Below, in pieces: positions 31,216 through 40,975 of a DNA stretch of 64,000 nucleotides. The position numbers and the translations under genes are program-made. Position 1 is the stretch's first letter; each line of letters begins with the position of its first letter. The DNA is from Euglena gracilis (taxonomy: Eukaryota > Euglenida > Euglenophyceae > Euglenales), in NCBI GenBank assembly GCA_039621445.1, contig CP154954.1, positions 45,735,847 through 45,799,846 on the forward strand. Direction: 5' to 3'. The notes under the pieces are model-generated. The model made no database searches and was not told the origin of the DNA. It saw only the letters and a list, made by a program, of their open reading frames with translations.

Positions 31216-31405
31216 TGGTAGCAGAATAGGTCAAAGATCCTACAGAAAGAAAGGCTACCAGGTAATACACTTGGTAGCAGAATAGGTCAAAGATCCTACA
31301 GAAAGAAAGGCTACCAGGTAATACACTTGGTAGCAGAATAGGTCAAAGATCCTACAGAAAGAAAGGCTACCAGGTAATACACTTGGTAGCAGATTTAGGC
31401 AACGA
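31216..31405 (+). repeat. Tandem primer-binding-site repeat of element 2
   Basis: TGGTAGCAG, the complement of the 3' end of initiator tRNA-Met, directly follows the LTR. It is repeated with a 56-bp period (31216, 31272, 31328, 31384). The first three units are identical; the fourth diverges after TGGTAGCAGA and reads on to AACGATCC. Each full unit also contains CTACCAG-GTAATA, which resembles a splice donor. Element 1 has a single copy. Confidence 0.9.
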
Positions 31406-31637
31406 TCCTACACAGACGTTCCACACAGAGAAACTCTGTGGTTGACTGGTGGTGAGGATCGTACTGAGCCGTGAAACACGGTGAAAGTACTGTTCCTGGC
31501 CCCTAGCCAACCTTTAAGCAAGGATACAGGTCTCAGAAGGCTCTGTTCGGTAATCGCCGATACAACCTTTCTGGTCCCTGTTTCTCTGCTTATTTGTGTG
31601 AATTTTTGGGTTTTTGCCTTTTTACCCATCTCAAAAG
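31406..31637 (+). promoter_or_regulatory. Untranslated leader of element 2
   Basis: Between the primer-site repeat and the gag ATG. Several short inverted repeats are visible, including ones around CACACAGAGAAACTCTGTGT (31420-31440). An in-frame ATG at 31614 precedes the conserved gag start and is less likely to be used. Confidence 0.4.
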
Positions 31638-32957
31638 ATGCAGAGCACAAGCCCCAACCCCAAATTTGATTATGACTTGTTGATGAGTTCATTGAGCAAT
31701 TGTGATGAAGATTGCGGGGATTGGAACGGTTTGAATGAAACAAGTTCCAATTCCCGACCCCCCAAGCAAGAAGAAGGCAATTTGACTCATTTGTCATTGT
31801 CAAAAGGCGAAACGCCTTTATCATTGCATGGGGGTAATGAACCCTCTTCATCATCTTTGTCATTGATTGTCCGGGATGTAGGTGGCAAAATGCCTTCCTC
31901 CATCCCGATTCACCCATCATTGATGCGGCGAGGGGATGAACCCCTTGCACCCCCACACTTGGTTACTCATGTTACCCATGAACAAAGTGAGGGGTATTTG
32001 CCCTTTGCTCTGTTCACACCCAAAAGATCCCCGGTGGAAGCACCGGTGGGCCTTTTGGAGTGCAACTCGGTGGAAACACCGTGTTTTTTCCAACCCCCCC
32101 CTCAATTACCACCCCCCACACCATTTCACGCTTTGCCGGGATTACCCGCGGAAGCTGCGGTTTTCCCTGCATTGCCATGGAACCCAGATATGCGTCTGGT
32201 GGTGCCGGAAATCTCTGGTGCCGTTTCTATTGTGGAGGACTATGAGGAAGATTTGAGGGATAACCTCACCCCCGGTGATGTTTTCCGAATTCTCGGTCAA
32301 CTTCCAGCGGATCACCCGCTTAGCAAGCAAATTTTGCATGTCCACCAATGCGTTGCGGAATGCGCAACCATGCTCAACAAAGTTTTGCAGTTTGATGAGG
32401 ACAATCAAAGGGTTGTCAACACCAAACTGGAATGTTGCTGGAATTATTTGCAGGAAATCGGCAAATATTGCCAACACAATTTTGAAAATGCGGGGAAAGA
32501 CCTTCAGCATTTTCGAGAAAGTGTTGACAGTATTTTGCGCATCCAACTTCCACAAAATTTCCAACAAATCAGCGAAATGCTGCATGAAGCGGAAACGCGG
32601 AATGATTCCAAGTTTCTGCATGTGCAGGATGGTATGAGCCATCTTTTTGCCCAATTGGAATCCTGTTCAACCATGTTACTGCAATTGCAGCAGCAGTTAC
32701 AAGCGCAAAATGCCACCCCCAAAATGCCGGAAATCGGTAACTTTGTCGCGGTTGAGCATTTTGCCACACTTACCACTTCTTTTCAAGAAGCGCAACAACG
32801 GATTTTGCATCTTGGCTCGGAAATCGAGCACTTGAAGCAATTTCAAGCGAAAGTGCAAGAGAATTTTGTTCCCCGTTCGCAAATCCAGTTTTGGAGGAAC
32901 GAATTTTACACTTGGAGCAAAAATCCTGCCATTGTGCCGCAAATCAGGATGGATTAA
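31638..32957 (+). CDS. gag: Gag of element 2, N-terminal part (frame ends by frameshift)
   Basis: Starts at the ATG at 31638 (MQSTSPNPKFDY), matching the element 1 start. It contains the acidic/proline-rich N-terminus and the first part of the predicted coiled-coil region, collinear with element 1 (for example FFQPPPQLPP, HVHQCVAECATMLNKVLQFD). Similarity to element 1 continues to about 32886, then moves to another frame. Bases 32957 and before encode an unrelated tail. The switch falls in a T run (32889-32892), where one missing base explains the shift. Either the copy is broken here or the run length is a sequencing error. Confidence 0.85.
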   Translation: MQSTSPNPKFDYDLLMSSLSNCDEDCGDWNGLNETSSNSRPPKQEEGNLTHLSLSKGETPLSLHGGNEPSSSSLSLIVRDVGGKMPSSIPIHPSLMRRGDEPLAPPHLVTHVTHEQSEGYLPFALFTPKRSPVEAPVGLLECNSVETPCFFQPPPQLPPPTPFHALPGLPAEAAVFPALPWNPDMRLVVPEISGAVSIVEDYEEDLRDNLTPGDVFRILGQLPADHPLSKQILHVHQCVAECATMLNKVLQFDEDNQRVVNTKLECCWNYLQEIGKYCQHNFENAGKDLQHFRESVDSILRIQLPQNFQQISEMLHEAETRNDSKFLHVQDGMSHLFAQLESCSTMLLQLQQQLQAQNATPKMPEIGNFVAVEHFATLTTSFQEAQQRILHLGSEIEHLKQFQAKVQENFVPRSQIQFWRNEFYTWSKNPAIVPQIRMD

Positions 32958-35713
32958 CCACCTTGAACGCGAAAATCGCAGATTGCGCACAACGGTTGGA
33001 TTTTACGCAACAACAAATGCAAACGGACATTGGCGGTATTAATGCCACCGTTGTCGGTTTGCAGGAGCATGTTTTCGCACTTTCCAAGCGAATTCCCGAC
33101 ATTAGTGGTATTCAAGCCGCTATTGGGGAATTGCAAACCCGTTGCACCTTGTTGTCTACCACAGTGACGGAAATCCGCTCACTACCCCCCATTTCGCGTG
33201 CTCGGATATCCGAGTCACCGGAATTTCGCTCATTTTATGACAAAGTGCTTGGTGACAACAAGGAAACCTTGCAAGCATTTTGTACAAGTTTGCTCCAAAT
33301 CGAGGAAAGCGTGAATCGGAATGCCCGATCCATGCAAGATGAGGTTTCTCGGTTGGATGGACGAATTTCTGCGTTGTTGGAAAAGCCAACCGCGGAAAAT
33401 TCGCGCACCACCGTGGAAACCCCCACAAAGTCACTCCACCAATTGCAAACCGTCTCAAATGCGGTAAAAGCGCTTGCGGGTCAACTCCGGAATGTGGAGG
33501 AGTCCCAAGGAAATCTTGCCCAAGAATTACAATTGGTTTCTGAAAAGATGCCACACTTGGAAGATTTTTCCCGTTACCGCAAACGCGTTAGGCATTTGGA
33601 GACTGAGGTTGACCGTATTTGCGGCCAACTCCAGTTGGTGGAACATTTGGAAGAAACGGTGCATGACTTGTCCGCGAGTCTGGATAAAATGTCCACTCCG
33701 GTACCGGTTGTGCCACCATCCACCGCGGTAAGCGCTGCGGTTGGTATTCCAAATGTCCCGGAATCGCGTTCTCAAATTACCATTTCTGGAGTAGGAATCC
33801 CTACATCCACTGCGAATTTGGTACAACCACCCGCGAAAACGCGAATTGTACCACCTTTGCATTTGCCAACACCACAAACACACTCTTCGCACGACATTTC
33901 CGATGAGGAAATTGGCCCCCCACTCGAAAATTCGAGTCTCCACCAAGAAATTCAACATTCCAACCTTGTACGAGGTATGTGCCAACACCCCACACCTGGT
34001 ATTGGTCATGTGTCGCATTCGCGATCATACCAACAACCGACGGGTTCTGGAATGCCAGACCACCCATCGGATTTTCGGCGGGAAACCCGCCCCACTGGGG
34101 GAATTTCACCACATTTTCCGCGTTTCCCGCAGGAAAATCCTGCCAACCTTACACTTGGTGCGGGAAATCCTGCACGGGTTACACATGGAGCGGAAAATCC
34201 GCGAAACGCGTTTGGTGTTAAGAATTACCCTGACCCAAACCCCTGGAATACCACCGAGGGTCAGCGGGTTACTCAGAGAGACTTCAAGGGCACCATCGCA
34301 ATCGCGAACAAGGTGAAACCCCAATGGGACGGGGATCCAACCACATGGAGACAATTTTTTCGGGATTGGGAGTACTACTGGGCACTAAAAGGACCCACCC
34401 AAGACCCGAATCCCGAGGTAGTCAAGATGGAATTCATCGATTGCCTACCGAGGGAGGAGCGAGAACGCGCACGCAATTTGGTGATACGTAATGGCGTATC
34501 ATTCGATGACCTGGTTGAGCAATACGCTTCAACCAATTCAAGTCTGGTCACCAGGATTACCCTGGAGAAGAAGTGGCGACAAAGCGCGCCATCGGATCGC
34601 AAATGGAAATCCATTGACCTTTGGTATGCCAAATGGTTAGCACTTGCTTCCGAAGTTGATGAACTTAGCGAGAAGCAAATGCGTGAACAATTCGATGCGG
34701 TTTTGTTGCATTTCACACCATCCCTCGTGAAGGATATCCATCGCGAGGAGTTGGCAGGGCATGAGATGACTCTTGCCCAACGTTGGAATTATGTGTCAAA
34801 GCAACTCAAGCTCACACAAGTTTTAGGACAAATACAGTCCGCTTTCCAAACGCATCCCACCGCGGGAATCCCTGCGGGTGCGGTTAATGCATTGCAAAAA
34901 TCACCCATGTCACCAAGATCACCCACCACGGGACCGAAAACGCGGAATCAGCGTTCTTCGGACCAGGGCACGGATAAACTGTGCTTTTTGTGCAACAAAT
35001 CTGGTCACATGTCTCGGGAATGCCCGAATCCCGATGCGCGAAAGCGTATTGGAAGCCCAAGGGGCTCGACCTCCTCACGGGGATCGGGTTCCTCGGCGTT
35101 TTCACGTCAATCGGCAGTTTCACGGTCTTCGGAGAACCGCTTTAGCGGTAGTAGGCCCAAGTCACCATCGCGTGATGGTCGGGAAACCCGTCCTTCTCGC
35201 GGTCGGTCACCTGGCCCCCCTGCCCGAAAACGGGATTTCAACCGCGATTCTTCACGATCTCGTTCGCGAAGTGGATCATCCTCTTCACGCGAGTCAACGG
35301 GGAAGTCCCGATACACCGGTCATGGTCGACGGGAAACCCGTTCACCACGACGGTTTGACGGAAAAACGGAATACCGTTCCCCCCGTTATGCGGAATCCCG
35401 CCACAAATCCCGTTGTTCACTTTGCGGTTCCAAAGATCACCACGCATCCAAATGTCCCAGATCTCGTTCCCCCCGGCCCGGCTACGGAAATCGCGGTAAG
35501 CGCCGCGATGACCGTGGTTACTCCTCCAACCGGCAAAAGGTCGGTTTCAAGATATCTTGTTTGGAGGAGGACACCCCGGCTTCGGGCAGGGAGGGGGATG
35601 AGACCTCGGACGGGGAATTTAATGAGGCCCGAATGGCGGTGCGCTCATTGAATTCCATCTATTCCACCAAAAAGTCCGTCGCCGGCTATGCGGCCGGTTC
35701 GGACTTGGAGTAG
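32891..35713 (+). CDS. gag: Gag of element 2, C-terminal part (capsid, zinc knuckles, RS-rich tail)
   Basis: Continues element 1-like gag from LEERILHLEQKSCHC. It includes the coiled-coil region, the capsid-type domain QWDGDPTTWRQFFRDWEYYW, and two intact CCHC knuckles, CFLCNKSGHMSREC and CSLCGSKDHHASKC. Between the knuckles is a long serine/arginine tail with SRSRSRSGSSSSRE-like runs, close in composition to SR splicing-factor domains. The ATG at 32891 is only the first in this frame; the protein is expected to be the second half of gag. Many short hairpins with GAAA- or AAA-type loops underlie the repeated R-E-T-R peptides. Confidence 0.88.
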   Translation: MEERILHLEQKSCHCAANQDGLTTLNAKIADCAQRLDFTQQQMQTDIGGINATVVGLQEHVFALSKRIPDISGIQAAIGELQTRCTLLSTTVTEIRSLPPISRARISESPEFRSFYDKVLGDNKETLQAFCTSLLQIEESVNRNARSMQDEVSRLDGRISALLEKPTAENSRTTVETPTKSLHQLQTVSNAVKALAGQLRNVEESQGNLAQELQLVSEKMPHLEDFSRYRKRVRHLETEVDRICGQLQLVEHLEETVHDLSASLDKMSTPVPVVPPSTAVSAAVGIPNVPESRSQITISGVGIPTSTANLVQPPAKTRIVPPLHLPTPQTHSSHDISDEEIGPPLENSSLHQEIQHSNLVRGMCQHPTPGIGHVSHSRSYQQPTGSGMPDHPSDFRRETRPTGGISPHFPRFPQENPANLTLGAGNPARVTHGAENPRNAFGVKNYPDPNPWNTTEGQRVTQRDFKGTIAIANKVKPQWDGDPTTWRQFFRDWEYYWALKGPTQDPNPEVVKMEFIDCLPREERERARNLVIRNGVSFDDLVEQYASTNSSLVTRITLEKKWRQSAPSDRKWKSIDLWYAKWLALASEVDELSEKQMREQFDAVLLHFTPSLVKDIHREELAGHEMTLAQRWNYVSKQLKLTQVLGQIQSAFQTHPTAGIPAGAVNALQKSPMSPRSPTTGPKTRNQRSSDQGTDKLCFLCNKSGHMSRECPNPDARKRIGSPRGSTSSRGSGSSAFSRQSAVSRSSENRFSGSRPKSPSRDGRETRPSRGRSPGPPARKRDFNRDSSRSRSRSGSSSSRESTGKSRYTGHGRRETRSPRRFDGKTEYRSPRYAESRHKSRCSLCGSKDHHASKCPRSRSPRPGYGNRGKRRDDRGYSSNRQKVGFKISCLEEDTPASGREGDETSDGEFNEARMAVRSLNSIYSTKKSVAGYAAGSDLE

Positions 35714-35865
35714 GGGAGCCCGAGGTCCGAGGGCACGGACCTCTGGGCTGATGAACAGATGGAGGTAAGACCTGATCAACCTTACCCCCCTGCCCATCCG
35801 CCTTCACGGTCAGTACCCGGAATTATTTCGGGTCCCCTACCCCCCACTCCACATTTCCGCTCGGA
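35714..35865 (+). other. Gag-pol spacer of element 2
   Basis: 152 bases between the gag stop and the first pol ATG. It holds inverted repeats (GAGGTCCGAGGGCACGGACC region) and GGAG-GTAAGA at 35761-35770, a good splice-donor match. How pol is translated (readthrough, frameshift, splicing or own start) cannot be settled from sequence. Confidence 0.4.
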
Positions 35866-38115
35866 ATGCTGAGCAAAGTGGGAAAGGGTTCATGGGAGAG
35901 CTGGCATGCAAACGTATTTCCGCCAGACCCTTCACTTTGCGTACCACCAATGGAATTACTCGTCCAAGCGGAAATCCGCATCCAAAATTTCTCCACTAAA
36001 GTTAAAATTCTCATTGACACTGGTTGTCGCATAGCACTGCTCTTTCGGTTGGGGTTGATACCGACCCCGCTCTTGGTAAGCGCCAAGAAACCGATCAAAA
36101 TTACAACCGCGGATAACACCCCCATGTGTGGTGGTGATTTGGGATGTGTGCTCGAGATACTCTTGCCCATCATTCCGAAGCATCACTCACAACCCCCACA
36201 ATTACAACATTTCACCAATATTTGGGGTTACGAGTCCGGAATTCACGGGTCTGACGTAATCTTGGGATACCCATTTTTACGCCAGTACCGATTGGTTGTG
36301 GATTGCCACTCCCACGGTTTGCGCACAGCACCCACCACTTCATTGACACCCAAACCACCATCACCGTTGTCATCCACTATGATGACCACCGCTTTGCCCA
36401 CACCGTTACCCACAATGGCAACACCGTTACCCACCACACCAACAACCGTTTTCCACACCCGGGGTACGGAGAAAGCCTCCCCCCTGCCCAATGACACACC
36501 AACATGCGTTCCACATGAGGCAGGGCAAGCGAGTAGCGGTACCCCCACCGTTCCACTGGGTTACAAGACGAAAGCCCAAAGGCCTGAAGTAATTACGGTG
36601 TCGAGTAGTCGCCCAGCTACACCACCACTCCGTTTCCCACCAGTTGTGCCGAATCCAGGCACACCTGTACAAGACTCACCGGCTAATGCCATCGACACCC
36701 ACTTTCACGCACACCCGTCACACCATCACACTTCCTTCCAATGTGTGCACTGCAGGAGAATTTCCACCCAATCGGATTTCGATTGTGGATGTTTAGTTCA
36801 AAATCCGACACTAATCGCAATTCCGAAAACGGAATCCACCACCCATGATACACTTGGTTGTAGCCCGCAATGCGCGGAGATACACCGAGTACTCCAACAA
36901 CGCGGATTAGCCTCGTTGTTCGGAACCGCGAAAAGCGCGATTCCTAATTACAATCGCGATCACCCTTGGTACGGATTTGATGCGGAATGGGGAAACCCCC
37001 AACCTGTCCAAACTCCCTTGGGATCAACCCTTGTGGTAGTGGAAGACAGCCCGCATGTTTGTGGATCCATTCATTGTGTTTCTACCCTTCAACCCGAAAA
37101 TCGGGTGCATGAATACGCGAAACGCGTATGGAATGCTTTCAATTTCGGTCAATATCGCATTTTGGAACGATGGTTTTCCAAAATCGCGACATTGGCAGAT
37201 TCTTTTGATTTGGCATTGGAAATCGATGCCTTCTCATCCAATGCACATGCCCGTTTGCCACGTCATTGGTCACAACACTCCAACGCATTTGATAAATTTT
37301 GGGGTGATACGGTGTTATGGATGCACCCTCCCCCAAAACTTATCGAATGTGCGGTTGAGAAAATTCTGCGGGATGAAGCCCGTGGAGTTATTCTCATACC
37401 CATCATTCCGGAAGCGGAATGGTTCACCCAACTATCGTATGTATGTTTTCATTGGTGGGATTTACCCACTAATGTACCGATTTTTGAGGATTTTTGTGGT
37501 AAAATATTACCACCCTTGCAAGAAATCATTTTTCGCGTATGTTTCTTCGATGCATTCGGAATATCCGAATTCGCGGTGCCGAGGAAGCTCGGTAGCCCCA
37601 GGGATACCCTGGCGGTTTCCGCAGTCATCGAGAGTGCAGGTCAGCATCCTAAATCAGCCGAATTCTGTTCGCGGATTACCCGCGAATTCCACGGTGTGCT
37701 GGAAAATCCAGTATACGCGTGCGACATCGACCCCGCGATACGCGGTCCGTTCGGTGTTTGTAAGATCGAGCTTAAGGATGGAGCAAAGCCAATGCACCGG
37801 AAATTTTTTCGTTGTTCGGGAGAACGCGAACAAGCTCTCAATGAAATGATTGAGAAGCTTATTCAGCGCAAGTGGATTGTACCCTCGAAAAGCGAGTGGA
37901 CATCCCAGGCATTTGTTGTTCCTAAACCCCCAGACCCCTCAGGTCAGAAGAAATGGAGGCTGGTGCTGGATTACCGGTACCTGAACTCCCAAACAAGGGA
38001 TGATCCCTTCCCGCTCCCCCTTGATCGAGGATTTGATCACCAAACAATCGGAAAACCGGTTGTGGTCAATTTTCGATCTGGAGGACGGTTTTCACCAAAT
38101 GCACTTACACCCTGA
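35866..38115 (+). CDS. pol: Pol of element 2, N-terminal part: protease and start of reverse transcriptase
   Basis: An aspartic protease is marked by VKILIDTGC (DTG at residues 51-53, 36016-36024). A T/P-rich linker follows, then a small cysteine cluster (FQCVHCRR...DCGC, about residue 290), a region of unknown role, and the start of the Ty3/gypsy reverse transcriptase (AFVVPKPPD, RLVLDYRYLN). Genuine similarity ends at PFPLPL. The last ~32 codons are in the wrong frame. The shift is explained by one extra C in the CCCCC run near 38016-38020. The true start is uncertain, since pol may be made as a fusion. Confidence 0.87.
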   Translation: MLSKVGKGSWESWHANVFPPDPSLCVPPMELLVQAEIRIQNFSTKVKILIDTGCRIALLFRLGLIPTPLLVSAKKPIKITTADNTPMCGGDLGCVLEILLPIIPKHHSQPPQLQHFTNIWGYESGIHGSDVILGYPFLRQYRLVVDCHSHGLRTAPTTSLTPKPPSPLSSTMMTTALPTPLPTMATPLPTTPTTVFHTRGTEKASPLPNDTPTCVPHEAGQASSGTPTVPLGYKTKAQRPEVITVSSSRPATPPLRFPPVVPNPGTPVQDSPANAIDTHFHAHPSHHHTSFQCVHCRRISTQSDFDCGCLVQNPTLIAIPKTESTTHDTLGCSPQCAEIHRVLQQRGLASLFGTAKSAIPNYNRDHPWYGFDAEWGNPQPVQTPLGSTLVVVEDSPHVCGSIHCVSTLQPENRVHEYAKRVWNAFNFGQYRILERWFSKIATLADSFDLALEIDAFSSNAHARLPRHWSQHSNAFDKFWGDTVLWMHPPPKLIECAVEKILRDEARGVILIPIIPEAEWFTQLSYVCFHWWDLPTNVPIFEDFCGKILPPLQEIIFRVCFFDAFGISEFAVPRKLGSPRDTLAVSAVIESAGQHPKSAEFCSRITREFHGVLENPVYACDIDPAIRGPFGVCKIELKDGAKPMHRKFFRCSGEREQALNEMIEKLIQRKWIVPSKSEWTSQAFVVPKPPDPSGQKKWRLVLDYRYLNSQTRDDPFPLPLDRGFDHQTIGKPVVVNFRSGGRFSPNALTP

Positions 38116-40813
38116 CTCCCAACCATACACGGCATTCGTGACATCCAAGGGTGTGTACCAATGGACGGTACTCCCCATGGGTGTTAAGAATGGCCCAGCC
38201 ATGTTTCAGCGCATGATACAATGGGTTCTACGCGATTTACCGTTTGCCATTGTGTACATTGATGATGTGCTGGTGGGAACACCACCACCATCCGCACAAT
38301 CGAGCGAGGATATCCTCGTCACACACTTCCACCATGTTTGTGCGGTATTAACCGCTTTTCAAAAACATGTGCTTTTCGCGAAAGGCGCAAAAATGCATTT
38401 GTTTCGGATTCTCATAAAATTTTGCGGGCACATCCTCAGCAATGGACAGCGGAAAGCCGCTCCGAGTAAACTCGAAGCCATTAAGAAATGGACCCCTGAG
38501 GTAATCAAAACGATTACTCACCTCAAAGGATTTTTGGGATTAGCCCAATACTACGCGATTTATATGAAGGACTTCGCGAAAATCGCGGTGCCCCTCACCA
38601 AACAGCTCAAAAACCGGGCTGTTGACAACACCAAAGTCATTTGGGATGCCCAAATGCGCGAGGCCCTTGAGAAAATCAAGGTTTTGCTTTTGGAGAATGT
38701 TGTCCTCGAAATCGCGGACCCGTACAAACCATACGTGTTGGAAGTCGACAGCAGCGATTACGCTGTTGGCGGAGTTCTTAGCCAGCATAATGCGGCGAAT
38801 GAGCTCCGACCTGTGGCTTTCTTCAGCAGAAAGTTACAGGGCGACGATGGAAAAGGGCAAGTCAAATGGAGTATACGCGAGAAGGAAACCTACGCAATCG
38901 TGCTTATACTCCAGAAATTCCGAAGCTGGGTAGCCAGCAGCCTCGTCCAGATCCTCGTCAAGACCGACCATGAGAGTCTCCAACACTGGTACACCGAGGA
39001 TTTGAACAAGGCCATGTCATCGGTCGGAAGGCGATGCAGATGGCATGAGTTCTTGAGTCAATTCAACCTTGTGGTTATCTATACCCCTGGTCACACACAA
39101 AAAGTAGCGGATCCGCTCAGTCGGGCCCCTTGGTATTACCCTGGGAACCCGGATGAGGGAGACGCGACTTTTCATGGAAGTCAGGAAGCTGACGACTACG
39201 CACGTCGAAACGACGCTGCGGATAATCTTTTGGATTCTTTTCCCGTTTCACAACTATTCCTGGTCGCACCAGTGCGAGGAAGGCGCCGACGTGGAAGCAC
39301 GTCCGGGCCCCGGCGTATTACGCGCACGGAGTCCCCTTCTCCACTGTTCTTTCGCGAATGGGATTATAGTCGTGATCCGGTGTATGACACCATTGTCACC
39401 AGACTTCGTAATGGCGAAGTGCTGGACAATTACACTCTTTCACCTTTACGGTTGGTTTTTCGCAATGAATCGGGTTACAAATATTGTATCCCCCAGGACC
39501 TGGTTGATGATGTGATTTTGTGTTATCACAACCATGGTCACCCTGGGGCCCCCAAACTTCTTTCGTTGGTGGGCCGCAGGTACTGTACAACCCTGAACGA
39601 AAAAGAGCTTTACTCACGCTGTTTGCGAATAGCGCAACGGTGTCAAATTTGTCAAGCGGTAAAACCCCGCAGAGGTACCCCCCCTGGTACGATGGACTTT
39701 TTTCCCGTACCCCCTGACATTTTTACATCCCTCTGCATGGATTTTCTGGAATTAGAACCGTGCAAAGGAACAGACGACAAAATTTACGATTACGTTTTTG
39801 TTGTCGTCTGCAGGCTGAGTGGGTACATTGTAGCCATTCCATGCCAGAAGTCAGGGTTGACTGCCCAAAGTTTGGCAACTATATTTTTGGAGAAATGTAT
39901 TTGCTTGATGGGTTTACCGAATGAAATCGTGAGTGATCAAGACCATTTGATTTCTTCAAGGTTTTTCACCACTTTGTGCGGTTTACTCGGAATCGAGCAA
40001 CATTTTTCCATTATATACCGACCCAAAGGCAATGGTAGAGCCGAGGCAGCCGTGAAATCCGTCGTGAATATGCTTCGCCTTTCACTGGCTGACTCGCGCA
40101 GCAACTGGATATCAGTTCTACCATGGTCTTTGTTTTATATCAATACCCTACCAGGGTTGGTTTTACCTCACTCCCCCTATAAATTAGTTTTCGGACGGGA
40201 CCCTCCGGCCATAGGGGATGTCCCTTCGGAGAGACCCGCCCGAACGAGTGTCAGTTGCGAGACCTGGTTTGCGGAAGTAGAAAATCTACGTTCTGCAGTC
40301 CAGAAGCGCGTCACTGATATTCATGCAGCAAAACGGAAATCGTTTTTGCAGAATTTCAAGTCACCTGTTTACAGTCCCGGTGACCGCGTGTGGGTACGGA
40401 ATAGCCGTACTCGCATGCAGTCTTCCAAGCTGGACCCCCTCTGGCTCGGCCCCTGTGAAATCCTAGAAAGACTAGGTACCAGCGGGCGTTACAAGGTTGC
40501 ATTACCGAATGGTGTTGAGGACGTTCATATGGACGACTTCAAACCATACCTGTCGCCACCGGATGGGAAACCCATCCCGTGTTTGCACTTCAAACCCCGT
40601 TCCAGATTACCTGAGACGGACGACTTTGTAGTCGATAAAATTATCGATCACAAAATCGACAAAGGTATGCACCTTTGGAAGGTCCGCTGGAAAGGGTATG
40701 GGCCCGAGGAGGACACTTGGGAGCCAGCAACCAGTTTTGTTGGGTATGTCCAGCAAGATTGGAAGCTGTGGAACAAGAAACATAACATTGATGTTTCCAT
40801 GACAAGTTTTTGA
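38016..40813 (+). CDS. pol: Pol of element 2, C-terminal part: reverse transcriptase, RNase H, integrase, chromodomain
   Basis: Continues the reverse transcriptase from LIEDL with FDLEDGFHQM and the catalytic YIDD (about 38255-38266). The RNase H follows (VLEVDSSDYAVGG, REKETYAIV, KTDHESLQHW). The integrase has an H-H-C-C finger (CQICQAVKP) and a D,D-35-E core visible as LCMDFLE, VSDQDHL and GNGRAEAAV. It ends with a GPY/F-like module (DPLWLGPCEI) and a chromodomain, VDKIIDHK...LWKVRWKGYGPEEDTWEP, placing it among chromoviruses. All catalytic residues are present, so only the upstream frameshifts argue against activity. The first ATG in frame is at 38000, inside the overlap. Confidence 0.93.
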
Positions 40814-40856
40814 GAACGCATGGGAAACCCATGTTGTTTTCTCTTCTTTTTATCAT

Positions 40857-40884
40857 TGATTCTTATCATTCTTTCTTTCCGCAG
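40857..40884 (+). promoter_or_regulatory. Predicted splice acceptor before ORF3
   Basis: A pyrimidine-rich run ends TTCTTTCTTTCCGCAG (AG at 40883-40884), 43 bases after the pol stop codon region begins. The first ATG after this AG is the ORF3 start at 40976. That is the arrangement expected for a spliced subgenomic mRNA. A donor could be any of the CAG-GTAATA copies in the leader (GT at 31262, 31318, 31374) or GGAG-GTAAGA at 35764. Inference only. Confidence 0.5.
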
Positions 40885-40975
40885 ACTTTTTACCAAATAA
40901 TACTCAAGCGGTTACCCTCACACACCTTACAACCAACAACCCAAACATCCCACCGTACCGACCCCGGGCTGTATC

